Shown here piece by piece: positions 19,074-27,143 of a stretch of DNA of 41,087 bases. Numbering within the stretch: the first letter of the stretch is position 1; the number at the start of each line of letters is the position of its first letter. A model generated the notes under the pieces. It worked only from the letters and a program-made list of their open reading frames with translations. It was not told the DNA's origin and ran no database searches. The position numbers and the translations under genes are program-made. The DNA comes from Candidatus Gastranaerophilales bacterium (GTDB lineage Bacteria; Cyanobacteriota; Vampirovibrionia; Gastranaerophilales; Gastranaerophilaceae), in the NCBI GenBank assembly GCA_947589705.1, contig CANQCO010000005.1:1-41087 (forward strand). The letters run 5' to 3'.

Positions 19074-19544
19074 ATGAATATTAAAATTATTGCAGTCGGA
19101 AAGTTAAAAGAACAGTATTTAAAGGATGCAATAAAAGAGTATGAAAAAAGATTGTCGAATTATTGTAATTTCTCTTTTATTGAAATTCCTGCAGAACTTA
19201 TTTTGAATGATAACCTTTCGGAACATTATAAAAAAATTGAAGCTGAAAAAATTTTACATTATATAAAAAATAATTCCTATATAATAACTCTTGAAATAAA
19301 TGCTAAAATGCTTTCTTCTGAAGAATTTGCCATCAAAATTAAAGAAATTGAAAATGAGGGAGTAAATGATTTATTATTTATTATTGGCGGCGCTAATGGC
19401 ATTTGTAAAAGTATTTCTGATATAGCTCATTTTAAATTGAGTTTTTCTAAGATGACATTTACTCATCAATTAATGAGACTTATTCTAACAGAACAAATAT
19501 ACAGAGCATTTAAAATTAATTCTAACGAACCCTATCATAGGTAA
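19074..19544 (+). CDS. rlmH: 23S rRNA pseudouridine-1915 N3-methyltransferase
   Basis: 156 residues, full family length. This SPOUT methyltransferase modifies 23S pseudouridine 1915 using SAM. Diagnostic features are the start IKIIAVGKLKE.Y, the SAM-binding loop LFIIGGANGI, the SKMTFTHQLMRLILTEQIYRAF segment and the conserved C terminus NEPYHR. There is no Shine-Dalgarno before the ATG and a TATAAT box ends 6 bases upstream, so a leaderless message is likely. The phage cassette begins immediately after this gene; the gene itself is not damaged. In staphylococci the 3' end of rlmH is the SCC attachment site. Confidence 0.97.
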   Translation: MNIKIIAVGKLKEQYLKDAIKEYEKRLSNYCNFSFIEIPAELILNDNLSEHYKKIEAEKILHYIKNNSYIITLEINAKMLSSEEFAIKIKEIENEGVNDLLFIIGGANGICKSISDIAHFKLSFSKMTFTHQLMRLILTEQIYRAFKINSNEPYHR

Positions 19545-19728
19545 ATTATTTGTTAATAAATTACATAAAAATAGTAGATAATGTAAATAAATGTAACAAT
19601 ACATCTAAAATATGTAATAAAAATAAAAAACATGTGTTATTATGTAAATAAGATTTGGATTAAGACTTTAGTAGAAGTTGTTTTCGAAAGGGTGACTGGA
19701 TTCGTTAAGTCAGAGGGAGTGTATTGTA
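19545..19728 (+). promoter_or_regulatory. Control region of the phage cassette with ATGTAA box array
   Basis: 184 gene-free bases between rlmH and the first cassette gene. Five copies of ATGTAA or its complement start at 19561 (TTACAT), 19581, 19591, 19612 and 19642; start-to-start steps are 20, 10, 21 and 30 bases, close to whole helical turns. The two best copies extend to ATGTAAATAA (19581, 19642). This looks like an operator or activator array. AGAGGGAG at about 19711-19718 is the ribosome binding site for the gene at 19729. No confident sigma-70 promoter could be assigned. Confidence 0.45.
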
Positions 19729-20094
19729 ATGATTTATTGCTGCGGGGGCTATCACAGCCCTCTTAAAACTGTTTTTTTGTCCCCTACGTTTGAATACAGA
19801 GACAGAAAACTTGAAATTTTGCTATGCCCTGTTTGCGGAGTTTTAGTTGCTGTTTTGACCCAGTTTAATATTAAAACGCAAAAATATGAAACTTATAGAC
19901 CTAAACGAAAGAAAACCGCAAAGTTTATTCAAGACCTTCAAGAAGGTAAATGGAGAGAATTTAAACTCAAATTCGGTACAAGAGAAAGAGCCGGATTTGT
20001 CTACGGCGTTAATAAACAAAATAAAAGCGGAAAAATATTTCAATATTCCGTCGATTTTAACGGCGAAAAAAAACTGGTTAAAATTATTAATTAA
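19729..20094 (+). CDS. Zinc-ribbon-like protein, first gene of phage cassette
   Basis: 121 residues, not recognised. The N-terminal 50 residues are Cys-rich (CCGGYHS and LLCPVCGVLV), suggesting half or all of a small zinc-binding knuckle, with segments spaced about 30 residues apart. The remainder is very basic (KRKKTAKF, LKFGTRERAGF) and could contact nucleic acid. It has a strong ribosome binding site (GAGGGAG) and opens the cassette directly after the ATGTAA-box region, so a regulatory or DNA-packaging accessory role is plausible but unproven. The next gene follows 12 bases after the stop. Confidence 0.6.
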   Translation: MIYCCGGYHSPLKTVFLSPTFEYRDRKLEILLCPVCGVLVAVLTQFNIKTQKYETYRPKRKKTAKFIQDLQEGKWREFKLKFGTRERAGFVYGVNKQNKSGKIFQYSVDFNGEKKLVKIIN

Positions 20095-20106
20095 TTGGAT
20101 TTATTT

Positions 20107-20415
20107 ATGAAAAAAACTAAAAAAAATTCTAATGATGATTTTAAATATTCTAAATCAAAATCTTTTGAAAATCTCGAAACGGTTCAACATCTTGCACTTA
20201 CAAGAAAAGGTAAGGATGATGAAGCTAATCCGGATATTTCTGCTTTCCTTAAAGCGGAAGAATTGAAAGGAAAGCTCTGCGGACTTTATACGGATAAAGA
20301 CCCTGCCTCAAATAACGTTAATGTTATGGGTAGTGTTTTTATTGAAGGCAAATTACTGGATATTCACACAGGCGAAGTTGTTAACACGGAAAATAATGAT
20401 GATAGAATTACCTGA
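20107..20415 (+). CDS. Small protein upstream of TerL, possible small terminase
   Basis: 102 residues from the ATG at 20107; an in-frame TTG at 20095 would add four residues. The N terminus is Lys/Ser/Asn-rich and probably disordered; the C-terminal half contains 'KAEELKGKLCGLYTDKDPASN' and a GEVVNTENN tail. There is no sequence signature I recognise. Position immediately before terL, with a 20-base overlap, is where phages encode the small terminase subunit, but the length is short and no helix-turn-helix is visible, so this is a positional guess only. Confidence 0.5.
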   Translation: MKKTKKNSNDDFKYSKSKSFENLETVQHLALTRKGKDDEANPDISAFLKAEELKGKLCGLYTDKDPASNNVNVMGSVFIEGKLLDIHTGEVVNTENNDDRIT

Positions 20416-21709
20416 AATTTTAGATATTCCCGATAAATTGATACCCGTTATAACTGGTATTAATGATTATAACTATTTTCTTATTGAAGGAGGAAGGGGT
20501 GGTGGCAAGTCTCAAAGTATTGCAAGAATAATTCTCTGGCTCGCTGAACAGCGTAAAGTACGGGTATGTTGCGGAAGAGAAACTCAATCCGCTATCTCTG
20601 ACAGTGTTCACAAAATTTTTTGCGACATAATTTCTGATTATAATTTGAATTTTACTGTTAAATCTAATAAAATTTTACATAATTCTACTGCTTCCAGTAT
20701 CATATTTAAAGGTTTTCGTGAACAAGGCAGAGTTAATATTAAAGGACTCGAAGGTATTGATATACTTTGGATTGACGAGGCTCAAGCTATTACTAAATCT
20801 ACCCTCGATGTTATTATACCTACTATTAGGAAAAAAAATTCCATTGTTATTTTTACAATGAACAGGCTTTTCCGTAATGATCCCGTATATTCAGAGTTCA
20901 TTTCACGTGATGATTGTCTTCATATTAAAATAAATTATTATGATAATAAACATTGTCCGGATAAATTAATTAAAGAAGCAATAAGATGTAAAGAACGCAA
21001 TATGTTGGATTATGAATATATCTGGGAAGGTAATCCGCTTGAATCTGGTAATGACTTTCTGTTCTCTTCCATTAAACTGGATAATGCCAGAAATTTAATC
21101 TTTAAAAAAGAAATTTATAGAAAAATCCGCTGTATGTCCGTAGACTTAGCCGGTAATGGCGGTGATTTATGTGTCGCAAGTCTTATTGAATCAAAAAGTA
21201 CCAATCAATGGTCGCTTGAAGAACAAGTTCATTGGTCTGAGCCTGATACGGATATTACTAAGGGTAAAATTATTAATCTTTATTCTGCTTGGAAACCTCA
21301 ATTACTCATCCTTGATGCCGACGGACTCGGTTATTCCATTTATGTAAGTATAAAAAATGCTATATCTAATACAATTAAATTTAACGGTGCTGCCTCAAGT
21401 AATCGCCCTAATGCACTTAACAGACGTGCTGACGGTTATCTTACTCTTAAAGATTTTATTGACAATGAATGGCTCAAGATATCTTCTGATTTAACTATCT
21501 CTCAGCTTGAATATATTAAAAAAACCTATAAACCAAACGGACAAATTGTTATTCAATCTAAAAAAGATATGAAATTAGAACAGGGTGAAAGTCCTGATTT
21601 CGCCGACAGTTTAATGATGGGTATTTATGCCATTAATTATTATTCCTACCTTATTGATGAACATGATGATGCCGTTATATTAGATGCCAATTTTGATCCT
21701 TATTCTTAA
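20396..21709 (+). CDS. terL: Terminase large subunit (packaging ATPase/nuclease)
   Basis: 437 residues from the tandem ATG at 20396; the longer open frame starts inside the upstream gene and is not needed. The ATPase domain has Walker A GGRGGGKSQ (32-40) and Walker B ILWIDE (123-128) with the adjacent AQA. The C-terminal RNase H-like nuclease has D250 in MSVDLAGNGGD, the second acidic site in LLILDADGLG (307/309) and the final Asp in SPDFADSL (401/404). All catalytic positions appear intact, so the protein should be able to translocate and cut DNA. It overlaps the preceding small gene by 20 bases. The next genes are an insert of unknown function, then the portal. Confidence 0.95.
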   Translation: MMIELPEILDIPDKLIPVITGINDYNYFLIEGGRGGGKSQSIARIILWLAEQRKVRVCCGRETQSAISDSVHKIFCDIISDYNLNFTVKSNKILHNSTASSIIFKGFREQGRVNIKGLEGIDILWIDEAQAITKSTLDVIIPTIRKKNSIVIFTMNRLFRNDPVYSEFISRDDCLHIKINYYDNKHCPDKLIKEAIRCKERNMLDYEYIWEGNPLESGNDFLFSSIKLDNARNLIFKKEIYRKIRCMSVDLAGNGGDLCVASLIESKSTNQWSLEEQVHWSEPDTDITKGKIINLYSAWKPQLLILDADGLGYSIYVSIKNAISNTIKFNGAASSNRPNALNRRADGYLTLKDFIDNEWLKISSDLTISQLEYIKKTYKPNGQIVIQSKKDMKLEQGESPDFADSLMMGIYAINYYSYLIDEHDDAVILDANFDPYS

Positions 21710-21728
21710 TTCCTGCATTTTATTTTAA

Positions 21729-21746
21729 TTGTAAATTTTGTAAATT
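21729..21746 (+). repeat. Tandem TTGTAAATT repeat upstream of the insert
   Basis: TTGTAAATT occurs twice head to tail (21729-21737 and 21738-21746) in the 102-base gap after terL. Its core TGTAAAT is shared with the two best boxes before the cassette (19582, 19643). It may be an operator for the two-gene unit that follows. Confidence 0.5.
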
Positions 21747-21811
21747 AAATTGGAAAATATGTTAGTATATTTTTCTTACTATGGTTTAATATATATATAG
21801 AAAGGTTTATT

Positions 21812-22783
21812 ATGAACTTCCGCAAAAAAAATAATGACGGACAATATACTCTATATGGTAATGTCTCTAAGGTTGACTTGAAAAAAAGAGCTGAAACTCT
21901 TTTTAATTATCCTGTTGATTCTTTTGAGGAAGAACTCGACTTCTCTGTTATGCCTGATGAATTCTTACAAAATATTAATTATAATAAACCTTTGCCTAAA
22001 AGAAAAACTGTCTTTGATGATAGAAAAATACAAAATAATCAAAAAATTCAACCTGATAAAAATAAACCTGTTAATTATATTAATACTAAACCATCTAATA
22101 TAGATAAAATTGAAGTCCCCGCTAAAAAAACACTTTCTACAAAAATGTGGGATAATTTAAAAGTCCGAATTTATGATAAATCCAGAAATATTATAAAAAA
22201 TGATTATGAATCTCTAGGAAGATATGGGGCAAGATTATTAGGCGGATATGAAACCGATGAAAATCTTTATATGGCACTGGCCGATCATTATCTTGATACT
22301 CCTTATGCTAGGCAGCATACTATTTATAACTCTTATAAGGAAGTTTCTCCTTTCCTTAGAGAACACGTTAAAAATAAAATTCTAAAACAACTCGGTCCTC
22401 AATACCTAAATATTAAAGGTATTTATTTTGATAATGATTCTTATACATCTAAACGTATTGCTCTTAATACCGATGTTAAATTGTTTGTCAAAAGAAATAA
22501 AGAATATTTGAAAAACTACGGTTTTATTAATAAAGACAGTATTCAATTTACTGATAATAACTTTCATAATGCCATAGGTAAAGCTGATATCATTGATATG
22601 TATTTAACCGGTGAAAATGAAATAGTTTTTTATATTATTGATACTTACGATTTTAATAAATATTCAAGTAACCCTTTTGTATGGGCGGGAAAAGAAAATC
22701 AGGATAACGGAATTTTAATTCCTTATTTTATGATTTATTCTGTTAAAATAGACAGAGAAACAACGGAAAGGTATTTAAGATGA
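21812..22783 (+). CDS. Unknown phage cargo protein, possible toxin-like enzyme
   Basis: 323 residues; function not recognised. Residues 1-~110 are hydrophilic, Lys/Asn/Pro-rich and probably disordered; residues ~115-323 look globular. There is no signal peptide or membrane helix. The C-terminal segment contains GKADIIDMYL and IIDTYDFNKY; the D-x-Y-D-F pattern recalls the D-x-Y-D of colicin M-type lipid II hydrolases, but the His-Arg expected shortly after is not evident, so this is only a hypothesis. AGAAAGG (21799-21805) is a good ribosome binding site. It lies between terL and the portal with its own leader, and its 3' end overlaps an integral membrane protein by 4 bases, an arrangement seen for toxin-immunity pairs and phage morons. 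Confidence 0.55.
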   Translation: MNFRKKNNDGQYTLYGNVSKVDLKKRAETLFNYPVDSFEEELDFSVMPDEFLQNINYNKPLPKRKTVFDDRKIQNNQKIQPDKNKPVNYINTKPSNIDKIEVPAKKTLSTKMWDNLKVRIYDKSRNIIKNDYESLGRYGARLLGGYETDENLYMALADHYLDTPYARQHTIYNSYKEVSPFLREHVKNKILKQLGPQYLNIKGIYFDNDSYTSKRIALNTDVKLFVKRNKEYLKNYGFINKDSIQFTDNNFHNAIGKADIIDMYLTGENEIVFYIIDTYDFNKYSSNPFVWAGKENQDNGILIPYFMIYSVKIDRETTERYLR

Positions 22784-23553
22784 ATACAAAAAACGGTAAA
22801 GACGTACATATTTTCAGATTTATTTTCGCTAATATCGGAATTTATTTTGTTGTGTGTTTTATATCGTTTTTACTGGTTGGTAATGCTTCCTTTGGTAACT
22901 TAGAGGCTTCTTCTGCTCTTTTATTAGCTTTTATGTTTTCAGTACTGTTTAAAAATTTACTTACTTATCAAACACTTTTTTCAACCAGATTGATTTATTA
23001 TCTTGAAGAAAAAAATAATTATCTTTTGCCTTGTATATTTATAATAGATGCAATTATAGTTATTATTCTATATCAAAAAAATCAAGACCCTGCTTTTGCA
23101 CTATTTCTCATTTCGTTTTTTATTTCTATTTCTAATTCATTTTCTATTCTTTCTTTTATGTTATTTAGAAAGATTAAAAATAAAGTTAAAACTCCAAAAT
23201 TTAAAATTCTTCTGTTTTCTTTAATTAAAATATTTTGCTGGCTTTTTTATTTCGGGTTTTTTATTTTTATATTAATGAATTTTATTTTGCCTAAAGACTT
23301 AATTAGAGATACTAATTTTATGAATATTTCTCTTTCTCGTACAGACTATATTATTGATATAATTTTGATATTTATATATACCATTTTTGCTGTTGCCATA
23401 GAAAATTTAGCTTCATTATTAATTTTTAATTATTTTAAATTAATTAGGGATTATACATTAGAAATTAAGAAAAAAATTATTAAATTTTATTATTTGGAAA
23501 CAATTTTTGTGTTCGTTATTTCATTATTTTTATATCATTACATAATTTCATAA
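22780..23553 (+). CDS. Polytopic membrane protein paired with upstream gene
   Basis: 257 residues with about seven hydrophobic helices (roughly 12-32, 43-63, 82-99, 103-127, 141-168, 188-215 and 235-256) and basic cytoplasmic loops such as FRKIKNKVK and EIKKKIIKF. No family is recognised. The ATG overlaps the stop of the preceding gene (ATGA), so the two are translationally coupled. A hairpin (23587-23606) follows 33 bases after the stop. Possible roles are immunity to the partner protein, superinfection exclusion at the host membrane, or an atypical holin; the position far from the lysis genes argues against the last. Confidence 0.65.
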   Translation: MNTKNGKDVHIFRFIFANIGIYFVVCFISFLLVGNASFGNLEASSALLLAFMFSVLFKNLLTYQTLFSTRLIYYLEEKNNYLLPCIFIIDAIIVIILYQKNQDPAFALFLISFFISISNSFSILSFMLFRKIKNKVKTPKFKILLFSLIKIFCWLFYFGFFIFILMNFILPKDLIRDTNFMNISLSRTDYIIDIILIFIYTIFAVAIENLASLLIFNYFKLIRDYTLEIKKKIIKFYYLETIFVFVISLFLYHYIIS

Positions 23554-23586
23554 ATATAAATTTTGTATAAAACAGTAATTTAATTA

Positions 23587-23606
23587 AGGACTGCAATAGC
23601 AGTCCT
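23587..23606 (+). terminator. Hairpin after the two-gene insert
   Basis: AGGACTGC (23587-23594) pairs perfectly with GCAGTCCT (23599-23606) around the loop AATA; only a short ATTTA follows, so termination may be partial. It separates the insert from the head genes. Confidence 0.65.
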
Positions 23607-23638
23607 ATTTATAGTGTTAAAAAAGAAAGGAAATTCTA

Positions 23639-23839
23639 ATGTGTTCAACACCTAAGATTCAAGCACCTGCGCCTGTTGAAGATATTAAAACAGCAACTCA
23701 AGCTGATGCTTCGGTTCAAAAGTCTACTGCTGCTAACAGATCAGGAGTAAAAGGAATTATATCCGAAAATATTAAAACGTCTAATAACGGAGTTGAAGAT
23801 GAAGTGCTTTCTTCCAAGAAAAAACTTTTGGGAGAATAA
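23639..23839 (+). CDS. Small conserved podovirus protein before the portal
   Basis: 66 residues, beginning MCSTPK then Pro/Ala-rich sequence and ending SENIKTSNNGVEDE...KKKLLGE. Short peptides with this 'C-S-x-P-K ... S.NI.TS..G..DE' layout are common immediately upstream of the portal gene in podoviruses; the function is not known to me. It has a good AGAAAGG ribosome binding site (23624-23630). The stop is one base before the portal ATG, and its last codons include the GGAG ribosome binding site of that gene. Confidence 0.75.
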   Translation: MCSTPKIQAPAPVEDIKTATQADASVQKSTAANRSGVKGIISENIKTSNNGVEDEVLSSKKKLLGE

Positions 23840-23840
23840 A

Positions 23841-25493
23841 ATGGAAGAAACTAAATATTCTAAAAAATACTTTAATATGAGAAGGAATGAGCTGGATATC
23901 GCTTATAATTCTTTTAAACAGGACTGGCAGGAACTTGCTGATTATTTTCTGCCTCGTTCCGTAAGATTTCTTGCCAGAAATGTTAATAAACAGCCTGCTA
24001 AAAATAAAAAAATTAAAGATTCTACTCCGCTCCTTGCTGTCCGTAATTTTTCTTCAGGTATGATGTCGGGGGCTACCAGTCCTGCTACTAACTGGTTTAA
24101 AGTGAGAATTAGAAATTATGGACAGGAGTGTGGATTTGACGTTAAAACCTGGTCAAGCCAGGTAGAAAATATTTTTAGAGATATTTTTAATTCTTCTAAT
24201 CTATATAGAATTCTTCCTTCTGTTTATAAACAAATAGGTGTCTTTGGAATATCCGTTCTCGCTCTTTTGCATGATGAAGATTCGGTTCTCCACTGTTCAC
24301 TTCTTCCTATAGGCTCTTATAGAATTGCAAAAAATCAAAAAGGTGAAGTTGATACTATTTGCCGTGTTTATATGGAAACTGCACGTAATTTATATGAACA
24401 GTTTGGTGAACAAAATGTCTCTAAAGAAGTTTTAAATGCTATTCATTCAAATCGTTATGAAGATTTATTTGAAGTTGTTCATTTTGTTGAACCTAATAGA
24501 AATTATAAGCCTGATTCTGTCTGGGCTAAAGATAAACAATTTATTTCCGTTTATTATGAATGCACTTCCGGTGAGGAGAAATTTTTATCAAAAAGCGGGT
24601 TTGATAAATTCCCTTATGCTGTTTTTGAATCTGAAGTCAACGGGGAGGATGTTTATCCCTCTGAATGCCCGGGGGTTAATGCTCTTCCTGATGTTAAACA
24701 ACTTATGAGTATGGTTTTAGATGAAGGTAAAGCCGTTAAAAAAATGATTAGTCCTACATATAAAGGTCCTGCTAGTCTTAAAAATAAAAAGATGATTGAC
24801 GCACCTGCTGCCTTTATTGAGGAAGATGAAAACGGCAGAGGCTTATCTCCTATTTATGAAGTTAATCCAAGAGTTCTTGAAGTTGATTCTATTATTGAAA
24901 AATTAAAAGAATCTATTAAAGAAATTTTTTATAATGATTTATTTGCTATGATTCTAAATACTTCTGAACGCTCACGTACTGCTACTGAGGTTAATGAACT
25001 TAAAGAAGAAAAAATGGTTTTATTATCTCCTCTGTTAGAACAGATTCATAACGGACTTAATCAAATTATGTCTTGGGTTTTTGCTGAGTGTATCAAATTA
25101 AATGTTATTCCTCAACCGCCTGTGGAAATTATGGGGGCTAATATTGATATAGAGTTTGTTTCAACCCTTGCTCAGGCTCAAAAGGCTGTTAAAATATCCG
25201 CTATGGAAAGATTTACGACATTTACTATTAATCTTGCTCAAACTTTGGATCCTTCTTTAAAAATGAAGCTTAATGCTAATAAAATTGTTGATGATTATGC
25301 TGATTTTGCAAATATTTCTCCCGAACAAATTGTATCAACAGATGAGGTTGAAAAAATTAAAAAACAGCAAGAACAAGCTGAATCTCAAAAACAAGCTATG
25401 GAACAGATTAAAGAAGGTTCTGAAATTATTAAAAATATTGCAGGTACAGATTCATATGGGTCTGACTTGATGTCAAGGTTAGGGTTAGTATAA
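23841..25493 (+). CDS. Portal (head-tail connector) protein
   Basis: 550 residues from the ATG at 23841, chosen because GGAG lies at 23831-23834 and the longer frame runs back into the upstream gene. It matches podovirus head-to-tail connecting proteins: N-terminal WQELADYFLPRS, the SGMMSGATSPATNWF segment, and the wing/stem region ending in a Gln/Glu-rich helix (QQEQAESQKQAMEQIKEG). A dodecamer of this protein forms the portal vertex through which TerL pumps DNA. It is followed after 13 bases by the scaffold-like gene. Confidence 0.93.
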   Translation: MEETKYSKKYFNMRRNELDIAYNSFKQDWQELADYFLPRSVRFLARNVNKQPAKNKKIKDSTPLLAVRNFSSGMMSGATSPATNWFKVRIRNYGQECGFDVKTWSSQVENIFRDIFNSSNLYRILPSVYKQIGVFGISVLALLHDEDSVLHCSLLPIGSYRIAKNQKGEVDTICRVYMETARNLYEQFGEQNVSKEVLNAIHSNRYEDLFEVVHFVEPNRNYKPDSVWAKDKQFISVYYECTSGEEKFLSKSGFDKFPYAVFESEVNGEDVYPSECPGVNALPDVKQLMSMVLDEGKAVKKMISPTYKGPASLKNKKMIDAPAAFIEEDENGRGLSPIYEVNPRVLEVDSIIEKLKESIKEIFYNDLFAMILNTSERSRTATEVNELKEEKMVLLSPLLEQIHNGLNQIMSWVFAECIKLNVIPQPPVEIMGANIDIEFVSTLAQAQKAVKISAMERFTTFTINLAQTLDPSLKMKLNANKIVDDYADFANISPEQIVSTDEVEKIKKQQEQAESQKQAMEQIKEGSEIIKNIAGTDSYGSDLMSRLGLV

Positions 25494-25506
25494 GAAAGGG
25501 AAAAAA

Positions 25507-26100
25507 ATGAATTTTGAAGAACAATTTGTACAAGAGCCGTCAGCTCCTTTAGCTTTGGGCGAAAGTGCCTCTCTAAACAACACTGAAGCTTCTGCTTCTG
25601 ATGGCGAAAGCTATTTTGGTAAACCTGAAACTTATGATTATTCAGGTGTCGAACTTCCTGAAAATTATTGTTATAACCAAGAATTACTTAACGAGTTTAA
25701 CGAACTTGCCGGAAAATATAATCTGTCTCAAAAAGGGGCAAATGAGCTTATGTCTATGGCTGTGAAGCTTACTAAGTTAATGGGTTCTAATTACTCTAAT
25801 GCTTTAGCTGAACAAAACAGACAAAAAATTAATAAATATAAGCAAATGCTCGCTTCAGACAGTGAAATAGGCGGTGTTAATCTTTCAAAAGTAATTAATT
25901 CCGCAAATCTCGCTTATACCGAATTCGCTGATGACGAAATTAGAAAAATTTTGGCTGATACCGGTCTTAATTGTCATCCTAAATTCGTTAAAATGTTCTA
26001 TAACATCGGCAAAAAAATGGCTAATGATTCGATTTATGGCGTTAATTCTCCTGCGGCTGTTAAAGAAAACAGGGAAGATATTCTTTTCCCTACAATGTAA
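25507..26100 (+). CDS. Probable capsid scaffold/assembly protein
   Basis: 197 residues. Composition and position (between portal and major capsid) fit the scaffold of T7/epsilon15-type phages: an acidic disordered N terminus (QEPSAPLALGE...), a helical core (ELAGKYNLSQKGANELM, MLASDSEIGG), and a C-terminal segment containing ILADTGLNCHPKFVKMFYNIGKKM, resembling the conserved end of podovirus assembly proteins. There is no protease motif, so it is probably released rather than self-cleaved. It is preceded by AGAAAGG at 25493-25499. Confidence 0.8.
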   Translation: MNFEEQFVQEPSAPLALGESASLNNTEASASDGESYFGKPETYDYSGVELPENYCYNQELLNEFNELAGKYNLSQKGANELMSMAVKLTKLMGSNYSNALAEQNRQKINKYKQMLASDSEIGGVNLSKVINSANLAYTEFADDEIRKILADTGLNCHPKFVKMFYNIGKKMANDSIYGVNSPAAVKENREDILFPTM

Positions 26101-26131
26101 ACTAAACATAAATCTAGAAAGGAAATGAAAA

Positions 26132-27124
26132 ATGGCTACTTTAGGTGCTAATTATTTAACTTTGGCTGACAGATTTAAAAGAACCGAAAACGGAAAAATC
26201 GCTGCCGAAATTATTGAAATGATGACTGAAACAAATGAAGTACTTCAAGATGCTAATGCTCTTCAATGTAATGATGGTTCCAGTCATATTACTACTATCA
26301 GAACAGGTTTGCCTTCTGCTGTATTTAGAAAATTATACGGCTATGTCCCTACTTCTAAATCTACTACTGAACAAGTTAAAGACGTTACAGGAATGCTTGA
26401 AACTTATTCTATTATTGATGTTGATTTGGTTGATAAATGTGAAAATCCAAAATTATTCAGGTTGTCTGAATCTTCTGCTTTTATAGAGGCTATGAATCAA
26501 AAATTGCAGGAAACTATTTTCTACGGCAGTATTAAAGAAAATGCTGCTGCTTTTGACGGGCTTTCCGTTCGTTATTCTAAAATTTCCAAAGATACTAAGA
26601 AAATCGGCTCTAATATTATAGATGCCGGCGGGACTGGTACAGATAATACTTCAATATGGTTTGTTACTTGGGGTGATTTACATACTTCTTTACTTTACCC
26701 GACAGGCTCTATGGCTGGTGTTCAACACAAAGATGACGGTATTTTAACTGAAACTTCTGATGGCGGTAAAAGAAAAGTTTATCAGGATCATTATAAAATG
26801 GATGTCGGTTTATCTGTTAGAGATTGGCGTTCTACTTGCCGTATTGCTAATATTAGTCTTTCTAATCTCGCAGGTGACGGCGCCGTTAATATTGAAGACC
26901 TCTTAAATAAAGCTTATTACAAAATCAGAAGATTTGCTAAAACAGGTAAAACTTTCATTTATTGCAATTCTTCAGTTCTAATGTATTTTGAAGCTCAATT
27001 AAAAGCTAAAACTAATGTTAACTTCACTATTAAAGAATATTTAAATGAAAATATTCTTCATTATAAAAATATTCCGATTCGTGAATGTGAACAAATTTTA
27101 TGCAATGAAGAAAAAGTATCTTAA
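26132..27124 (+). CDS. Major capsid protein, epsilon15 Gp7/BPP-1 Bbp17 type
   Basis: 330 residues, normal for the family. Diagnostic stretches are IRTGLPSAVFRKLYGYVPTSKSTTEQV, FIEAMNQKLQETIFYG, NIIDAGGTGTDNTSIWFV, YPTGSMAGVQHKD and HYKMDVGLSVRDWRSTCRIANI. This HK97-fold protein assembles the icosahedral shell without proteolytic maturation in related phages. It has a good AGAAAGG ribosome binding site (26116-26122). Its gene is followed 19 bases later by the cement-protein gene, which is the same order as in the BPP-1 relatives. Confidence 0.95.
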   Translation: MATLGANYLTLADRFKRTENGKIAAEIIEMMTETNEVLQDANALQCNDGSSHITTIRTGLPSAVFRKLYGYVPTSKSTTEQVKDVTGMLETYSIIDVDLVDKCENPKLFRLSESSAFIEAMNQKLQETIFYGSIKENAAAFDGLSVRYSKISKDTKKIGSNIIDAGGTGTDNTSIWFVTWGDLHTSLLYPTGSMAGVQHKDDGILTETSDGGKRKVYQDHYKMDVGLSVRDWRSTCRIANISLSNLAGDGAVNIEDLLNKAYYKIRRFAKTGKTFIYCNSSVLMYFEAQLKAKTNVNFTIKEYLNENILHYKNIPIRECEQILCNEEKVS

Positions 27125-27143
27125 TTATAGATTGGAGATAAAG

